Assembly: GCA_018524725.1 (NCBI GenBank)
Contig: JAEUWP010000141.1
Coordinates: 103,698-167,697, forward strand
Reading direction: 5' to 3'
Source of the DNA: Podaxis mareebaensis
Lineage: Eukaryota > Basidiomycota > Agaricomycetes > Agaricales > Agaricaceae
DNA length: 64,000 nt
Shown: one piece after another, positions 23,969 through 41,041 of the stretch
Position numbering within the stretch: position 1 is the first letter of the stretch
Layout of the letters: every line of letters starts with the position of its first letter
Translations under genes and position numbers: made by a program
Notes under the pieces: generated by a model
Database searches by the model: none
What the model was told of the DNA's origin: nothing
What the model saw: the letters and a program-made list of their open reading frames with translations, nothing else

Positions 23969-25310
23969 ATGCACCGTCTCTTGAAATTTGCAGCTCTTGC
24001 GCTTATAGTCGCACCGCTAACTAACGCCTTTCCTGCGCATCGCTCGTTAGCCGGTCTTTCAAGGGAACAGTTGGAGGACATCCTACCAACGCTTCAAGTG
24101 GCCCCTCCTGAGGACCCTCCTGGCCCACTTAACGACACATCTGCGAAGTTGGTCAACGATGCCGCCCACCCTTGGCAGCCTGCCGCTCCAAATGATATGC
24201 GGGGACCTTGCCCAGGTCTCAACACTCTTGCATCCCACGGCGTAAGTAACTCGCTGCTGTCCTTCCATTGTTTCATCTCAAAGACCGGTAACGCTAGTAC
24301 CTTCCTCGCAACGGTATCGCTACCCCTGCTCAGATTATAAATGCGGTACAAGAAGGTGAGCAGCATAGATGCCTCAAGTTATTAGAATGCTAAACGGTTG
24401 ATCTATAAATTCTTGCAGGCTTCAACATGGCAAATGGACTAGCCAAATTTGTCACTTATGCAGCATTCCTCGTTGACGGGAATCCTATCACCAACCTCTT
24501 GAGCATTGGGGGGAAGAGCGCTCTTACTGGCGAAGATCCTCCCGAGCCTGCGATTGTCGGCGGATTGAATACCCATGCTGTGTTCGAGGGTCAGTTATTT
24601 TGATTATTAAGGTCTTCGGATCTGATATAATTCACAGGTGATGCAAGTATGACTCGCGCTGATGCCTTCTTCGGAGATAACCATAGCTTCAATCAAACCC
24701 TATGGGATCAGGCATGTATTCTACATCTTCGTCTCCGATCCTCCGACAACTCACTGCTGCCTAGTTCGTGGACTTCAGCAATCGGTTTGGTGCGGGTAAA
24801 TACAACCTTACCGTCGCTGCGGAATTGCGCTTCCAGCGGATCAAAGACTCAATCGCCACCAATCCGACATTCTCTTTTGTAGCTCCTCGCTACTTCACCG
24901 CCTACGCCGAATCCGCCTTTCCCGTCAACTTCTTCATTGACGGGCGCCAGACAGACGGTCAACTGGACCTGGACGCTGCCCTTAGTTTCTTCCGTGATAT
25001 GAAATATCCTGACGGATTCTTCAGGGCTGGTAAACCTGTGGGGACCAACAACATCGTGGAAATTGTGCTTGCTCACCCAGTTCCGCCTGGTGCAAACAAG
25101 GGGACTCTCAACAGCTATACCCCCGACCCGAACTCGGCAGATTTCTCCTCATTATGCAAGTTGTACGTCAACTTTGTCAACCAGACGGTCAAAAGCCTGT
25201 ATCCAAATCCAACGGGCGTGTTGAGGGATGCATTGAATAGGAATCTAAACTTCTTGTACGAGTTCGTCAGCAATCCTGCCTGTCCACAGGTCTTCCCTTA
25301 TGGCCAGTAG
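23969..25310 (+). CDS. Unspecific peroxygenase 2 (heme-thiolate, secreted)
   Basis: Tandem paralogue of the preceding gene, same orientation, with the same predicted secreted monooxygenase activity. Five exons (23969-24241, 24298-24355, 24419-24589, 24638-24711, 24765-25310) give 373 residues. Signal peptide MHRLLKFAALALIVAPLTNA. GPCPG, EGD and Arg-Glu in PRYFTAYAE are all intact, so it should be active. The intron before the FSNRFG segment has a GC donor at the same position as in gene 1. The preceding intron sits directly after VFEG, whereas in gene 1 it lies about 10 codons later. Divergence is spread along the protein, so the duplication is not very recent. Confidence 0.96.
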
Positions 25311-25538
25311 GGCGCCAGACCATTTCATCAATCTCTCTGTACTAATAACGACGGAGCTGGTTGTCCATTTCATCAGGAAAGTTTGACTTCAAACTCTGTT
25401 TGAGCTCAAAGTAGTACTAATTTTCAAGCGCACACGACATAAGTGATGAGAATTACGGGAAGCCTCATTGTTGAGAACGAGGCGTGCTTTTTGAGTCGGA
25501 ATCGCAGGCGAAGTTCGAGCTCAGCTCTTATTCTGCTC

Positions 25539-27535
25539 CTAGCGAGATGTAACCTTGCGCTTGTGTTGAGGCAAGGCCCAGCTGCACTTGATCCCAACGA
25601 GGACCATAGCTAGCATGACTACATAAACGAAATATCCTCCTAAAAGGCGCTTCTCCAAGGAGATCGAGAACAAAGAAGACGCGAAAGTCGGAGCGACAGT
25701 GCGCATCGCGCAACCAGTCATTTGCACGATACCATTGATGGATCCTAGTATAGGTTTGGGTGTGGTCTCAGCTATGACAACGTGGATGGAGCCTACAACT
25801 TTGGATCAGCACACTTGACCGAGGAGAAAGGACTGAATACTTACCATAGCCCATGTAGAGGAAGAACTGAAAAGAAAGCTGAACAAGGATGGAGATCCAG
25901 GTCCCGACGCCCACCCCTCCATTTCGGCGAGCGAGATAGGTAGAAGTGGGGTATGTCAAGAAGCATACAAAGAAGCATGAATAGGAAATCCTATACACCC
26001 GACTGGCTCCATACTTCTTGATAACTTTGCCAAGCAGGTTGATCTGAACGAAAGCATTCAGGAAGCCCCAGATGCCCATAATTAACCCTATCTGGTAGGG
26101 ACTGAGGCCGAGTCCGCCCAGGTTGATTGGGGTGGAATAAATTAATGGCATGAGAACAGAGTAACACATGTCCGTGAATGCGAGGAAGATGTAGTTTATG
26201 ATTATGAATTGCAGTGTACTAGACTTGAGGGCGGAACGTAAGGTTGGAGGCCCGGAGTTTGGACCTCCGAGTTTTTGGCAGGAGTCTATGGAGGATTCGG
26301 AAGAGGTTGGCGAGGGACAGCGAGTTGGGTTGGTGGTTGTCCCATAATCCGGGCCATTGTTATGGCCGAGAAGTGTGCTTGTGGAACTGGCCTCTGATAT
26401 TTCTGGGTCACACTCTGGTTCCTTATTCTTTTCCGATTTTTTGCGATCCACGATAGACGGCAGGGTCTAGACGGTTTATTTCAGTCCAACGAAGAAATGA
26501 TGCCCCGGGTGATGTCAAACACACACCTCCTTGAACCCGAAGAAGGCAATCACAAAAGAGAAAAATGCGGCGGTGGCGGCAACAAGACATGGTAGGAAGT
26601 AAGGGTGTTCTTTGAAGAAGGCAATCTTGCCAAAGACATGTGGCCATCTTGTGGCGGGATTGCTCAATACGCCACCCATGATCGGTCTATTATTCATGGT
26701 TAAGAATATCCCGCAGCGCTAAACTGAATACGACTCACGCAATAGTTGAGCCAACACTCCACATGAGGGGCATCATCGCGAAGGCATCCCCGATATTGGT
26801 CTCATCTGTCAACTGAAGCCAGGAATAAACATGGATTGTCCAACGAAATCCAACGCCATCATACCTCTACCATGACGGTTTTTGAAACGCCTGTACATTT
26901 TGAAAGTCAGTTTGAAGCAGGTGATCATAGATTCGCAACAAGCCGTACCGATATTGCCATTGAAAACGCCCTGGAAACAACGCGACCACACCATCGGCCA
27001 GAACGACGTTGAATACCCGAATCTCAACATCGCAAAGGTCAGGCCGAGCGGCCCGAGAAGTAATACAGGCCTTCTCCCAATACGGTCGGACAGCCACCCC
27101 CATTGGAAGACGGTTGCAGCTTCCGCAAGGAAGAACGCCGATTCCTATGATGCGTAGGACACGAGAAAGGATCACATAGTTACAGCGAAATCACCTAGTA
27201 AAAAAGTGCGCATTGTTCTTAGGGGGAGGAACACTCACAATAACACCAGCGTAATATCCAGTCTTTTTATCATCTCCCTTCGTGATCCCAGTATCTCGAA
27301 CGAATTGATTGATGAAGGGGTAGATAACAAGCGCGGTAATAGGTTCCGCGAACTGGATGAGAAGAACAAGGAACAACTGGAACTTCGGTAACGGCGTCCG
27401 TTGCTCTTTCACAGCGTCGATCGTCTCGGGTCCGTTTTGTGTTAAAGCGCTTGTTCGCGTTGGCGCTGGGTCATAACGCCCATCATCACGATTAATTTGA
27501 CTAATTTCCTGGCTGTTGTCGTGCAAGTTAGTCAT
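25539..27535 (-). CDS. MFS transporter, ZIFL/DHA1-like
   Basis: Integral membrane transporter of the major facilitator superfamily, closest in pattern to fungal proteins related to plant zinc-induced facilitators and multidrug H+ antiporters. The N-terminal tail is hydrophilic. TM1 begins at LFLVLLIQFAEPITALVIYP. Loop 2-3 carries the MFS signature GWLSDRIGRRPVLL. A long hydrophilic central loop (about 90 residues, Ser/Thr/Pro/Asn-rich, from TLPSIVDRKK to ALKSS) separates the two six-helix halves. The second half contains NYIFLAFTDMCYSVLMPL. The last exon carries the end of the second half and KRKVTSR before the stop at 25539. Several short introns interrupt the gene. Substrate cannot be told. 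ATG at 27535 confirmed. Confidence 0.9.
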
Positions 27536-28500
27536 AGACCTGCTGAGCGTCGTTGGAGCCGATGACGAGGGCGGCGAGAGGGAAAGCCGAACACGGGTGA
27601 AGTTGAGAACTTAGGGAGTTTCAAATGAGTCATGAAGATTTTATAGGTGGATGGGGAAAGAGATGCAGGACTCTTCCTCATCAAGAAATAAGCGAAATAA
27701 ATGGCTAAGACTTGACTAATCATGATCCGTACCAATCGACCATGTGGTGCCTCTGAGAATAAGTATGTAACGTCTTCTTTTAGTCAGGGACTCGGTCAAC
27801 CCAGCCTGGTCCCACAAACATATCGTGGACAAGATATCAAAAAGGAGGAAAGCCACAGCGATTTGTGGCAATTGTGAAAACCTGGTTCCAAGCTAGAAGG
27901 GAGTCTGCGGCGGTTTAACATTCCAAGTGTCGTATTAAAATAGCCAAGTACGGAGTCATAATTCCTCATCACATTCTGAATGGAAAAACGTCAGATGGCC
28001 CTTACAGTACCTTTAGCGGACCCGAATTCCGTCGAATATTTGTATCTCGCCTTTGACTTGCTGGGATCTCCTGAAAACTCATAGGGCGCATCTACTATCC
28101 ATTTGAACAATTATGCACGCATTTCTTTCTAGAAACTTCTGGATGGGGTGAGCGACTGGACAGGCTTTACAAGAATAACGCTCAGTCACGTCTGCTGGGC
28201 TACGCCCTTGTGTCAGTTTCGGTGCCTTGGACATAGTTGATGTAATGTGCCCCATAGAGTGACATGCCCCGTGCCGCCACGTAGGGGTCTCAATTGAGCT
28301 GGCGAGTAGCTCACGACCTTGCATTACCATCCGAAGTTGGTGCCACTAATACTGAACCCGTCAAAGGAGCATCATAACGTCCATCTAGCGATAATAACGC
28401 AAGTTCGGCCTCGGATTTTCGATTTCGAAGAGGTAAGCGGCTATTTCATCAACATTGTTCAGTGTCGTAAGCTTATAGTATCTTCAACGCGGGTATCGAG
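27536..28500. other. Intergenic, no gene seen
   Basis: Promoter region of the MFS gene and 3' flank of the first esterase. Open frames here are short and overlapping; none is recognisable. Confidence 0.5.
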
Positions 28501-30888
<2,388 letters not shown>

Positions 30889-31387
30889 CGTAAAACAAGA
30901 GAAAACCACGGGCAAAGAGGTTCACTGAAGATGTCTGGAGATGCCAACGGCAAAGACTGGGTCATCGTATAAGTAGTTTATGAGAGACATCAGTATCAGC
31001 AGAACTTTCGGGTTCTGGGCAACATGTTGGTCAGAGTGGGAGCTCCTGGACCAGATCCGGTGTGACAAGAGACATGTTCACCAACGACTACGCAGCCTAT
31101 TCGTTCCACTCTATGCACGCACTGTGTCATACCTGTGTCGCACATGGAATGCCGTTCTGTTTTCAGTCTTCCGGAGACACGGCCACGGCAGTATGAATTG
31201 TAGGGGAAGGTCTTGAGGTTCCTAATTGGCTAAGATGCTCAGTCATGTTACCTTTGGAATTCCGTCAGCGGAGTGATAGAATATAATCTTGTTCTCACGG
31301 CTTGCTTCCTTGGTTTCTCATCTTCTAATTCTCCTTTCCAGGTACCATTCGTATTTCTGATGTGAAGTTATCTGTTGCAAGAGGATG
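30889..31387. promoter_or_regulatory. Divergent promoter region, copy A
   Basis: About 500 bp between the esterase start and the start of the truncated neighbour gene. It aligns with 34802-35262 of copy B, so both copies keep the same divergent arrangement. A TTATACG-like sequence lies about 80 bp upstream of each esterase ATG. Confidence 0.45.
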
Positions 31388-31544
31388 ATGAGTAGTGCTA
31401 TTTATGCGGGTGGGAAAAGGTACAAGCCTCGTCCCTTCTTTTTAATCACGGTGGCTGACTTCCAGAAACGCTGTGAGAACCAGACTAAGAACTAAGCTGG
31501 GCATGTACTTATATCTTCAAACGGACGACGAGGTTTTCACATAA
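31388..31544 (+). pseudogene. Truncated copy of the 35.3-kb gene
   Basis: Exon 1 (31388-31419) is 32 nt and encodes MSSAIYAGGKR, parallel to MGGANYMGGKR of the intact gene, whose exon 1 is also 32 nt. A short intron with GTACAAG donor and TTCCAG acceptor follows, then exon 2 starts NAVRTRLRTK against NAAKAKSRDK. After this the similarity ends and the frame runs to a stop at 31542. The copy was cut off by the edge of the segmental duplication and is very unlikely to be functional. Confidence 0.72.
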
Positions 31545-32398
31545 GAAGATCCTCTGAGTTCGAGAGAGGGGAGACGATGGCAAGGATCCATCATCAAATG
31601 TATCTTTATGATGACGCAAGGGATGCTACACGAAGCATGTGCAAAAAGCGTACGAACGGCTGTGAAACCTGATAATACGACGAAAGCTCCCATTCTTGCT
31701 CTACTTAAGGTCGTTTGTCTATAACGAAACTTGAAAGTACTTCGAAAGAGAAATACTCATAGACAGGGGATCTAAACAACTATATAGGCCACCCTCGAGC
31801 AGCCGTTCCTGCACACAAAACCGACAGAAGGCTTCAGGTAAGCATCACAAAAATATGATCTATAGTGAAGCTATGGAGGATTCAGATAGAGAGCGAATTA
31901 AGGGGGGGGAGGAGAAGAATAGAGCCATGTCTAAAGGTTACCTATCCACGGGTCGAACCGGCAGCGTTTTCTCAGCTTTGAAAGAAATGCCATTGGCAGA
32001 AGTTGGACATTATTCGTCAGGTAGCCAAGCCACTCTCAGTATTCAGTCCACTGACTCGGTGAACGCGATGGCAAGGTGTCTCGACTCAACCACACTGACT
32101 TTTACCCAAAAATCCTTGTACATCCCTTACCTTCATATGGCTCTTGTTCCGTCTTCTTTCTAATCAATTTTTGGGATATGCTTCTCTTTTATAGGTTCAA
32201 GCCTTAGCTAGGTTCGATATCCAAATCCACCCCGGCATCTTTCTTCCATTTCCGATACTGAGATAAATGTAGATAGGTCGCCTAGTAAGTCGACATCTCG
32301 GCGCGCCTGGCTATCACTATTTTTATGGTTTAGAATTTCAAGAAGCGTTGCAATCTCATGGAAAGCCACCAATTACGTCTTTAACCCGCTCGCCAAGC
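31545..32398. other. Spacer between the duplicated blocks
   Basis: Unique sequence between copies A and B. An open frame at 31855-32163 (+, 102 codons) is Ser/Thr-rich and unrecognised; I would not call it a gene. Confidence 0.45.
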
Positions 32399-35385
<2,987 letters not shown>

Positions 35386-37548
35386 ATTCAAAGAGACTTC
35401 TTTGGTCGTAGGCGACTCAATATCTTGTCCAAAGGCCTAGGCGTTTTGCCTCGCTCAGAAGAGGGGACTGCTAGGGGACCCAATACATTTGCGACACGCA
35501 CTTCAATAGCCCTCGGGCATGCCAAAAAAGCTACCACAGCCGGAGCTGACGAGCTGACGCCGCAGTCAATATCAGCTTCTACCACTTCCGCCTCATCCGT
35601 ATCCAGGAAACGCAAAAGAGGTCATGAACCTGTTACTCAACCTCACTCGTCGAGCCCAAATTCCAAGGGGTCTATCGAGACCACGACTTCTTCGATTCGA
35701 TCAACTAAGTCCAGGCTACTCCAACAATTGGACCTTCTGGAGCGTGAGTTACCTATGTCATGGGAATGGAACTTTCACACTCGGATATGCAACTGAATGA
35801 AAGCTATATCCTCCCAAGCTGCCATCAGCTGTATATTGAGTATGCCTGACCTGGCTGGTCTATGTTCTGGGAGGAAACGTATCCGTCTGGATTCCTTACT
35901 AACTTCTCCCGCCCTTGACGGTCATAATGAAACCTCCAGTGGAAAGGACATTGTGAAGCACGGTTCGGAGGTGCGGCTTACCTGTCGTTTTGTTTACACC
36001 CACTCACATTGGTTTGGCTCTAGCCACAACCTGAACGTTACGGCTCTGCCGACGAGGACTCCCGAGCCCACAGCAGACGTGGAACATGCTCACCTAGACT
36101 GGCCGACTCGGAATTCTTCCAACACTCAGTTAGCCCTGCGCGATGTGATAAGTCAGAAGGGTCGCATATATGCGACGGTGGCGCAATTTGCTGGTCGTCG
36201 TCTGTCAGTCGATCGGGAGAACCTCGAACTGATTGGTTTGGACTTCACACTTCTCTGTCAACAACAATGCGACCCTCCGAGCACGATTCTGAGGGTGACA
36301 CGTCTTCCATAGCTTCGTTCGGGAGTGAGGAGCCGAGAAGATGCCAAGGATCGAGAAGATCAAGTACGTTGCTGGATGAGGAGCGATCAATTGGTGGAAA
36401 GAGTCACTCCCCTGGTTGCTCAACCGCAGACATTCGGCGCACACAAACATCAGATATCATCATACCAACAGAAAACAGCTGCAAAAACTTATTGGACTAC
36501 TCTGATCCCTGGGAACAAATAGGTGTCGTCTTGGGTTTATCAAAGAACTATCGTGACTCACCAAAGGAACAAAAGACCCTGTGGACTGGCCAAGAGGAGG
36601 GAGAGGAGGGAGACACTCCAATCTCTTTGGAGAGCGATCTTCCACCGAGCGATATTGCTTGCTATGACACCTTAGACGACACGTTATATGGTCAGCCTTC
36701 CTCCCTCCCGTTGGCCGAAAGCTCCGACACGACAAAGCTGTCTTCGAACTTGGTCGGCGACCACGATCATATTCCCTGGGATGAGGATTTCGTGTTGGAC
36801 TTTGATAGCTCTGGTGATATCGAAGGAGCTCCGGTCGACGTTCACCCCCTTTCGGATGCGGTGGAAACACAGGAGAAGGCCGTAATCGCCACCAGAATGA
36901 GTTTGAACGCTCCGGGTATGGACGCTGTATTGACCGAGCACGTCGACGCGACGATTGTTACAGCAGAATCGGCTCCGGTGAATGTGGTTGAAAAGTCACA
37001 GCCGAAGTTGGCGGTTTTGCCGATGACAGGTTCGCCAGAATTGAAACGACCATCAGATGAGCTCTCATGGAGCGGGGGTCTTAACGCGCGGTGCCCGCAG
37101 GAAAGGGAGAACGTGTCTCAGGATATTGTGAATGGAGATGACAATCTCACGGATATAGCAAGGCTGATAAACCAGAATGAAGGTGTGTTAAGTGCACCGC
37201 AGCTGTTAGAATACAATGGCGTCTATCAGGGACCCTGCCTACTCTCGGAGGAATCGGAAAGCTCGGAACTGGAGCAGTAGGTGCAGAGTCGTCGCGCTGT
37301 ATAGATGTATTTTTTAGCTAGTGATGTATTTTTGTGTGGCTCATGAATGAAATCGTTTTTGTTCTGGAATGTTGTGGGTCCGATGCGGTTGGCTGCGGGG
37401 GCGTCGAGCGTGGGAAAAACGGACACCAGATTCACACTGCCTTTTTGACTCAGCTGCCAGGGCTTGCTCATTAACTACTCTCCTGTCGTCAACCACCATC
37501 TACACCCTCTACACCTCTCCTTCAATCTCCCTGGACCATCCTCCCGCC

Positions 37549-39880
37549 ATGTTTTCCAGCCCCACCCCGGCATCAGGGTCTAGGTCTATTGCAGCCAACG
37601 CCCTCCGTAACGCGGGCCTTATTGACAAAGATACGCAAATGCGCGATGGCGAAAGGGATAGGCAGGGCGGAAAGAAAACTACTCCCAAGACCCGTAGAAG
37701 AGTACGCGGAACAGAGACAGCCAAAGAGCAGACTTTGGGATCATCACAGCGCTCGGTAATTATCACTACTCATTCTTTCTCTCCCGACAGGAAGGCCACG
37801 GAAGGTTTGGGCTGTTGGCGCCACAATGCACAACGCTTCCGACGTCCCATCCCTTCTTCCATTCCCGTTGCCCTCCCTTTTCTCCCAAGATGATAAGCAA
37901 CGCTTACCGATACCTCGACTCAGCTTGCCACTCGTACGACGTCATCGGCCCATGCTGGTCCCTCCGACCCCCTCTCAATACGTGGAGCTGCGCGGCCTAC
38001 TCTCGCAGGGCGGTTACGGAGAAAGGACGGCGAATCCATTATCATACCCAAACACAATGCCGTTGATGCATGGCGGCAGTTGGTAAACAAGCGATACGAC
38101 CCAAACACGCGTTTTCTTAACCTTGAGGTATGTGCTTTACTGCATGCGATCTTTCATATTTATTGAAACCGGGTCCAGTCCATGATCGACGACGAGGTTG
38201 TGAAGAAACATTCCTTGACACCCCCTGGTTATGGAGGCGATGCTCGTACTGCAGCTGTCATTTTCAAACTCGCAGGCCAGCTTAAACCCGAGGTATGTTG
38301 TGATTTCCCCCGTGTTATCTCAGTAGACTCATGCCCAATCTAGGTCCAAACCTTATCTCTCGCAAACAACAACCTTACTGGCATGCACCTCATTCACCTC
38401 GATAGATATTTGCCCAATCTGCGAAATCTATCATTGCAAGGCAATGCCCTCAAGACATGGAGAGACCTGGACCCAATCGGAGCTCGGAGGGACAAAATGA
38501 AGCATTTGCGAGAGCTGGTGCTCATAGGAACACCCTTGCGTGACATGGAATACAAAAACGGACGTGGAGACCGTTACCGGAGGTGCGAATCTGTCACAAT
38601 AATCTCGTCCATTATGTTAATATCATTGCCAGCGAAATCGCTCGACGCTTCGTCGCACTGGAAGTCTTGGACTCAGTGGCAATCACTCAAATCGGCTTTA
38701 CAAATGATTCGGCGCCAGGACCAACACCAGAAGTACCGAAGCCCAGTGCGACAACATTTCCGTTCGAGATGGGACCATCCTTCATTACAGGCGTGGACGG
38801 TGTCCTTGTTAGCAATTTCCTGTTTCGGTGAGTGTTTGGTGTCCCTTCATTTCGCATAAGGGTTTTCATCGCCGAAATCCAGATTCTTCCAGTTATTCGA
38901 CACACAGAGAAGTAGCTTGTTGGACGTGTATGATGCCCAGGCAAACTTTTCCTATTGCTGCAACACCAGCATTCCTGCTCGTGCACGCATAGAAAACCTT
39001 CATAACACGTTGCCCAATCAAAGGAAGCTTTCATGGGAACCATGGCTAAATAATTTGGGTGGAGGGTCCAGGAACCTCAATCGCCCTCAAGTCAGTGTCG
39101 ATAAGATGGTTGAAGTCCTGCACACGGGAGCTGCCAAAATTGTAGCCGCACAGGCTGCCCTCCCGGAGACAAAACACGACGTACAAGGCGCTACGCACAA
39201 GTTTGTCGTTGATGCATTTCCTGTGCCTCATGGGCAGGGTAACGCGCTCCTGTTGACGCTCCACGGAGAGTATATGGAAGGTGGGTTCATCCGAGCTTCT
39301 AGTCTCGTGGTGCTGATTGATGGCTAATTGTCCCGTCCAGTGAGATCACAGGGTTTGCGCTCCTTCGATCGATCGTTTATCTTACTGCCAGCACCAGAGG
39401 GGTCTAGGTGGGTTTTAGTTTCTCGTGACATTGACATGTATCCTAAGCATTGATGGCGATGTTTTTAGGGCGAAGTTGGCAGGCTGGGACGTGAACATTC
39501 TATCAGACCAGTTGACAATACGAGGCTACTCGAATCCCAACGCATGGAAGGTCGGACCGATGTTGGTGCAAGCAGAGGACAAGTCGAAGAGTGATCAGAA
39601 GTCGGCTGAGTTCTCGGCATCCTCATTGCCCCTTCTACAACAACAAGCGCTCAATACCCTGGTATGTCCCTCTAATCCCCGTAATACAGAAATGTCCCAA
39701 TATTAATGTTCTTCCTAGCCTGAAGCACAGAAGAACCTAGTTCTTCAAATCTGTGCGCGAACGAGGCTGAATGTGGATTACGCTGTTCAGTGTCTCAACG
39801 GAAATGCATGGGATTTGGAGAGAGCGATCGCGAATTTCGAGCAAGTGAAGGAGACGCTGCCTAAGGACGCATTCCTTTAG
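37549..39880 (+). CDS. mex67: mRNA export factor MEX67/NXF
   Basis: Nuclear mRNA export receptor that carries mRNPs through the pore together with Mtr2. The N-terminal region is basic. An RNA-binding-like segment follows ([23 protein letters not shown]), then leucine-rich repeats ([40 protein letters not shown]). An NTF2-like domain begins at [17 protein letters not shown] and includes FVVDAFPV and [18 protein letters not shown]-terminal UBA-like TAP-C domain binds FG-nucleoporins ([32 protein letters not shown]). Stop TAG at 39878. About eight short introns interrupt it. The splicing between about 37757 and 37900 could not be resolved: the first exon ends in frame at a GTAATT donor but the next acceptor is unclear. 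Confidence 0.88.
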
Positions 39881-40826
39881 CCTCTATCCCAATTCAATCC
39901 CCCATGATCCTATCCCCTTCGCGCCTGTATGTGAAACCGCCTACGTTCACCCCTCCTTGACACGATACACGCACATACTCACAATTACACCCTATCATCC
40001 CTTTCCCGAGTTGGGTTGCCGTTTGTTGGAGTGGGACGCGAAGGCCGTGGGAGGAGAGAAATTCGACGTGATGAATTCACGCGTAAGGGACGGGTTGTGG
40101 TTCTGGAACTATCACGAATACGAATCGGAAGTAGTGCAGATTGGACAGCGAGATTCTGGCGAAGTGTCTGAGATGCAGACATGCTTAATCCTAGGTCGCC
40201 ACACATCCTCCCCTTGTCGATTGTCCCTTCCATTTTTGTTATTGTGCTCGAGACTTGAACTTTGTATGGCCATTTTTACAGGGCTTGTTATTCCTTTGGA
40301 CACGTTCTATCATTACCCTCTCTCCTCTCTAGTACTTCATTCATAGCTATTTTCTTATTGGTTTGTCGAAATACTACTTCGAAACTGTACACAATATCAG
40401 TCATGCATGCTCATTTCTAACATTACATTTAACATATCACCTATCTCATGCACGCGAGAAGCATTCGCTTGTGGGTGAAGCGTGTTGATGGTGGACAGGG
40501 CTTTGATACAATGATGGTATGTATGGTTAGAAATATCCTTTTTGTCGGCTTCCATACATCCGAGAATATTCTGTGGACAAGTTTGACAGGTTCCTGGAGA
40601 GGTTCTAGGTCATCTCACGGGGACGTATTCAAAGGAGAGCTCGATTATAAGGTTTGGCAAGCGACCCACTTGTCATAGCGTGAAACCCCGAATTGAGGTG
40701 TCGGAGAATGAATCAGAAATTTCTGCTTGCAAGGAGTCTACAAAGATAACGGTCTTCAGAGCTCTGCTGGTCACTTGCATTGCACATGATGCACGCGTAA
40801 GCTGTAAGACTGACCCCGGGAAAGGT
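39881..40826. other. Intergenic, no gene seen
   Basis: 3' flank of MEX67. Open frames at 39957-40346 and 40448-40678 are not recognisable and lack supporting signals. Confidence 0.5.
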
Positions 40827-40833
40827 ATAAAAG
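40827..40833 (+). promoter_or_regulatory. TATA box upstream of the hydrophobin relic
   Basis: TATAAAA only about 55 bp before the hydrophobin C-terminal coding fragment, with no start codon or N-terminal coding region between them. Confidence 0.45.
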
Positions 40834-40883
40834 GTTCCGTCCACCAGGAAATATTCTTCAGCAAATCCACCAGATTACCACTT

Positions 40884-41041
40884 CTATAGCCCTACCCAGC
40901 TCGCCTGCTGCACCGGCAGCAACTTCAGCGAGCTTCCCCGCACTCCATTTATTCATTCGCGTACAGTCGCTAATCACAACTCCTTTCCCCACAGACGGCT
41001 TCATCGCCGTTGGCTGCAGCCCTCCCAATGTCAACAATTAA
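40884..41041 (+). pseudogene. Class I hydrophobin, C-terminal remnant
   Basis: Two short exons together encode SPTQLACCTGSNF and then GFIAVGCSPPNVNN with a TAA stop at 41039. This matches the end of class I hydrophobins, small secreted proteins that coat aerial hyphae and fruit bodies, including the paired cysteines (CC) and the last cysteine in the typical GCxPxN tail. The first exon ends at 40927 and the second starts at 40995, a 67-bp intron at the usual hydrophobin position ending in CACAG. Its first two bases are GC rather than GT. The signal peptide and first five cysteines of a hydrophobin are absent; instead a TATA box and AT-rich leader lie directly upstream. This looks like an internal deletion. 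Confidence 0.6.

Noticed and set aside
31855..32163. 102-codon frame between the two esterases
   Set aside because: Ser/Thr-rich, no family resemblance and not present in any duplicated copy.
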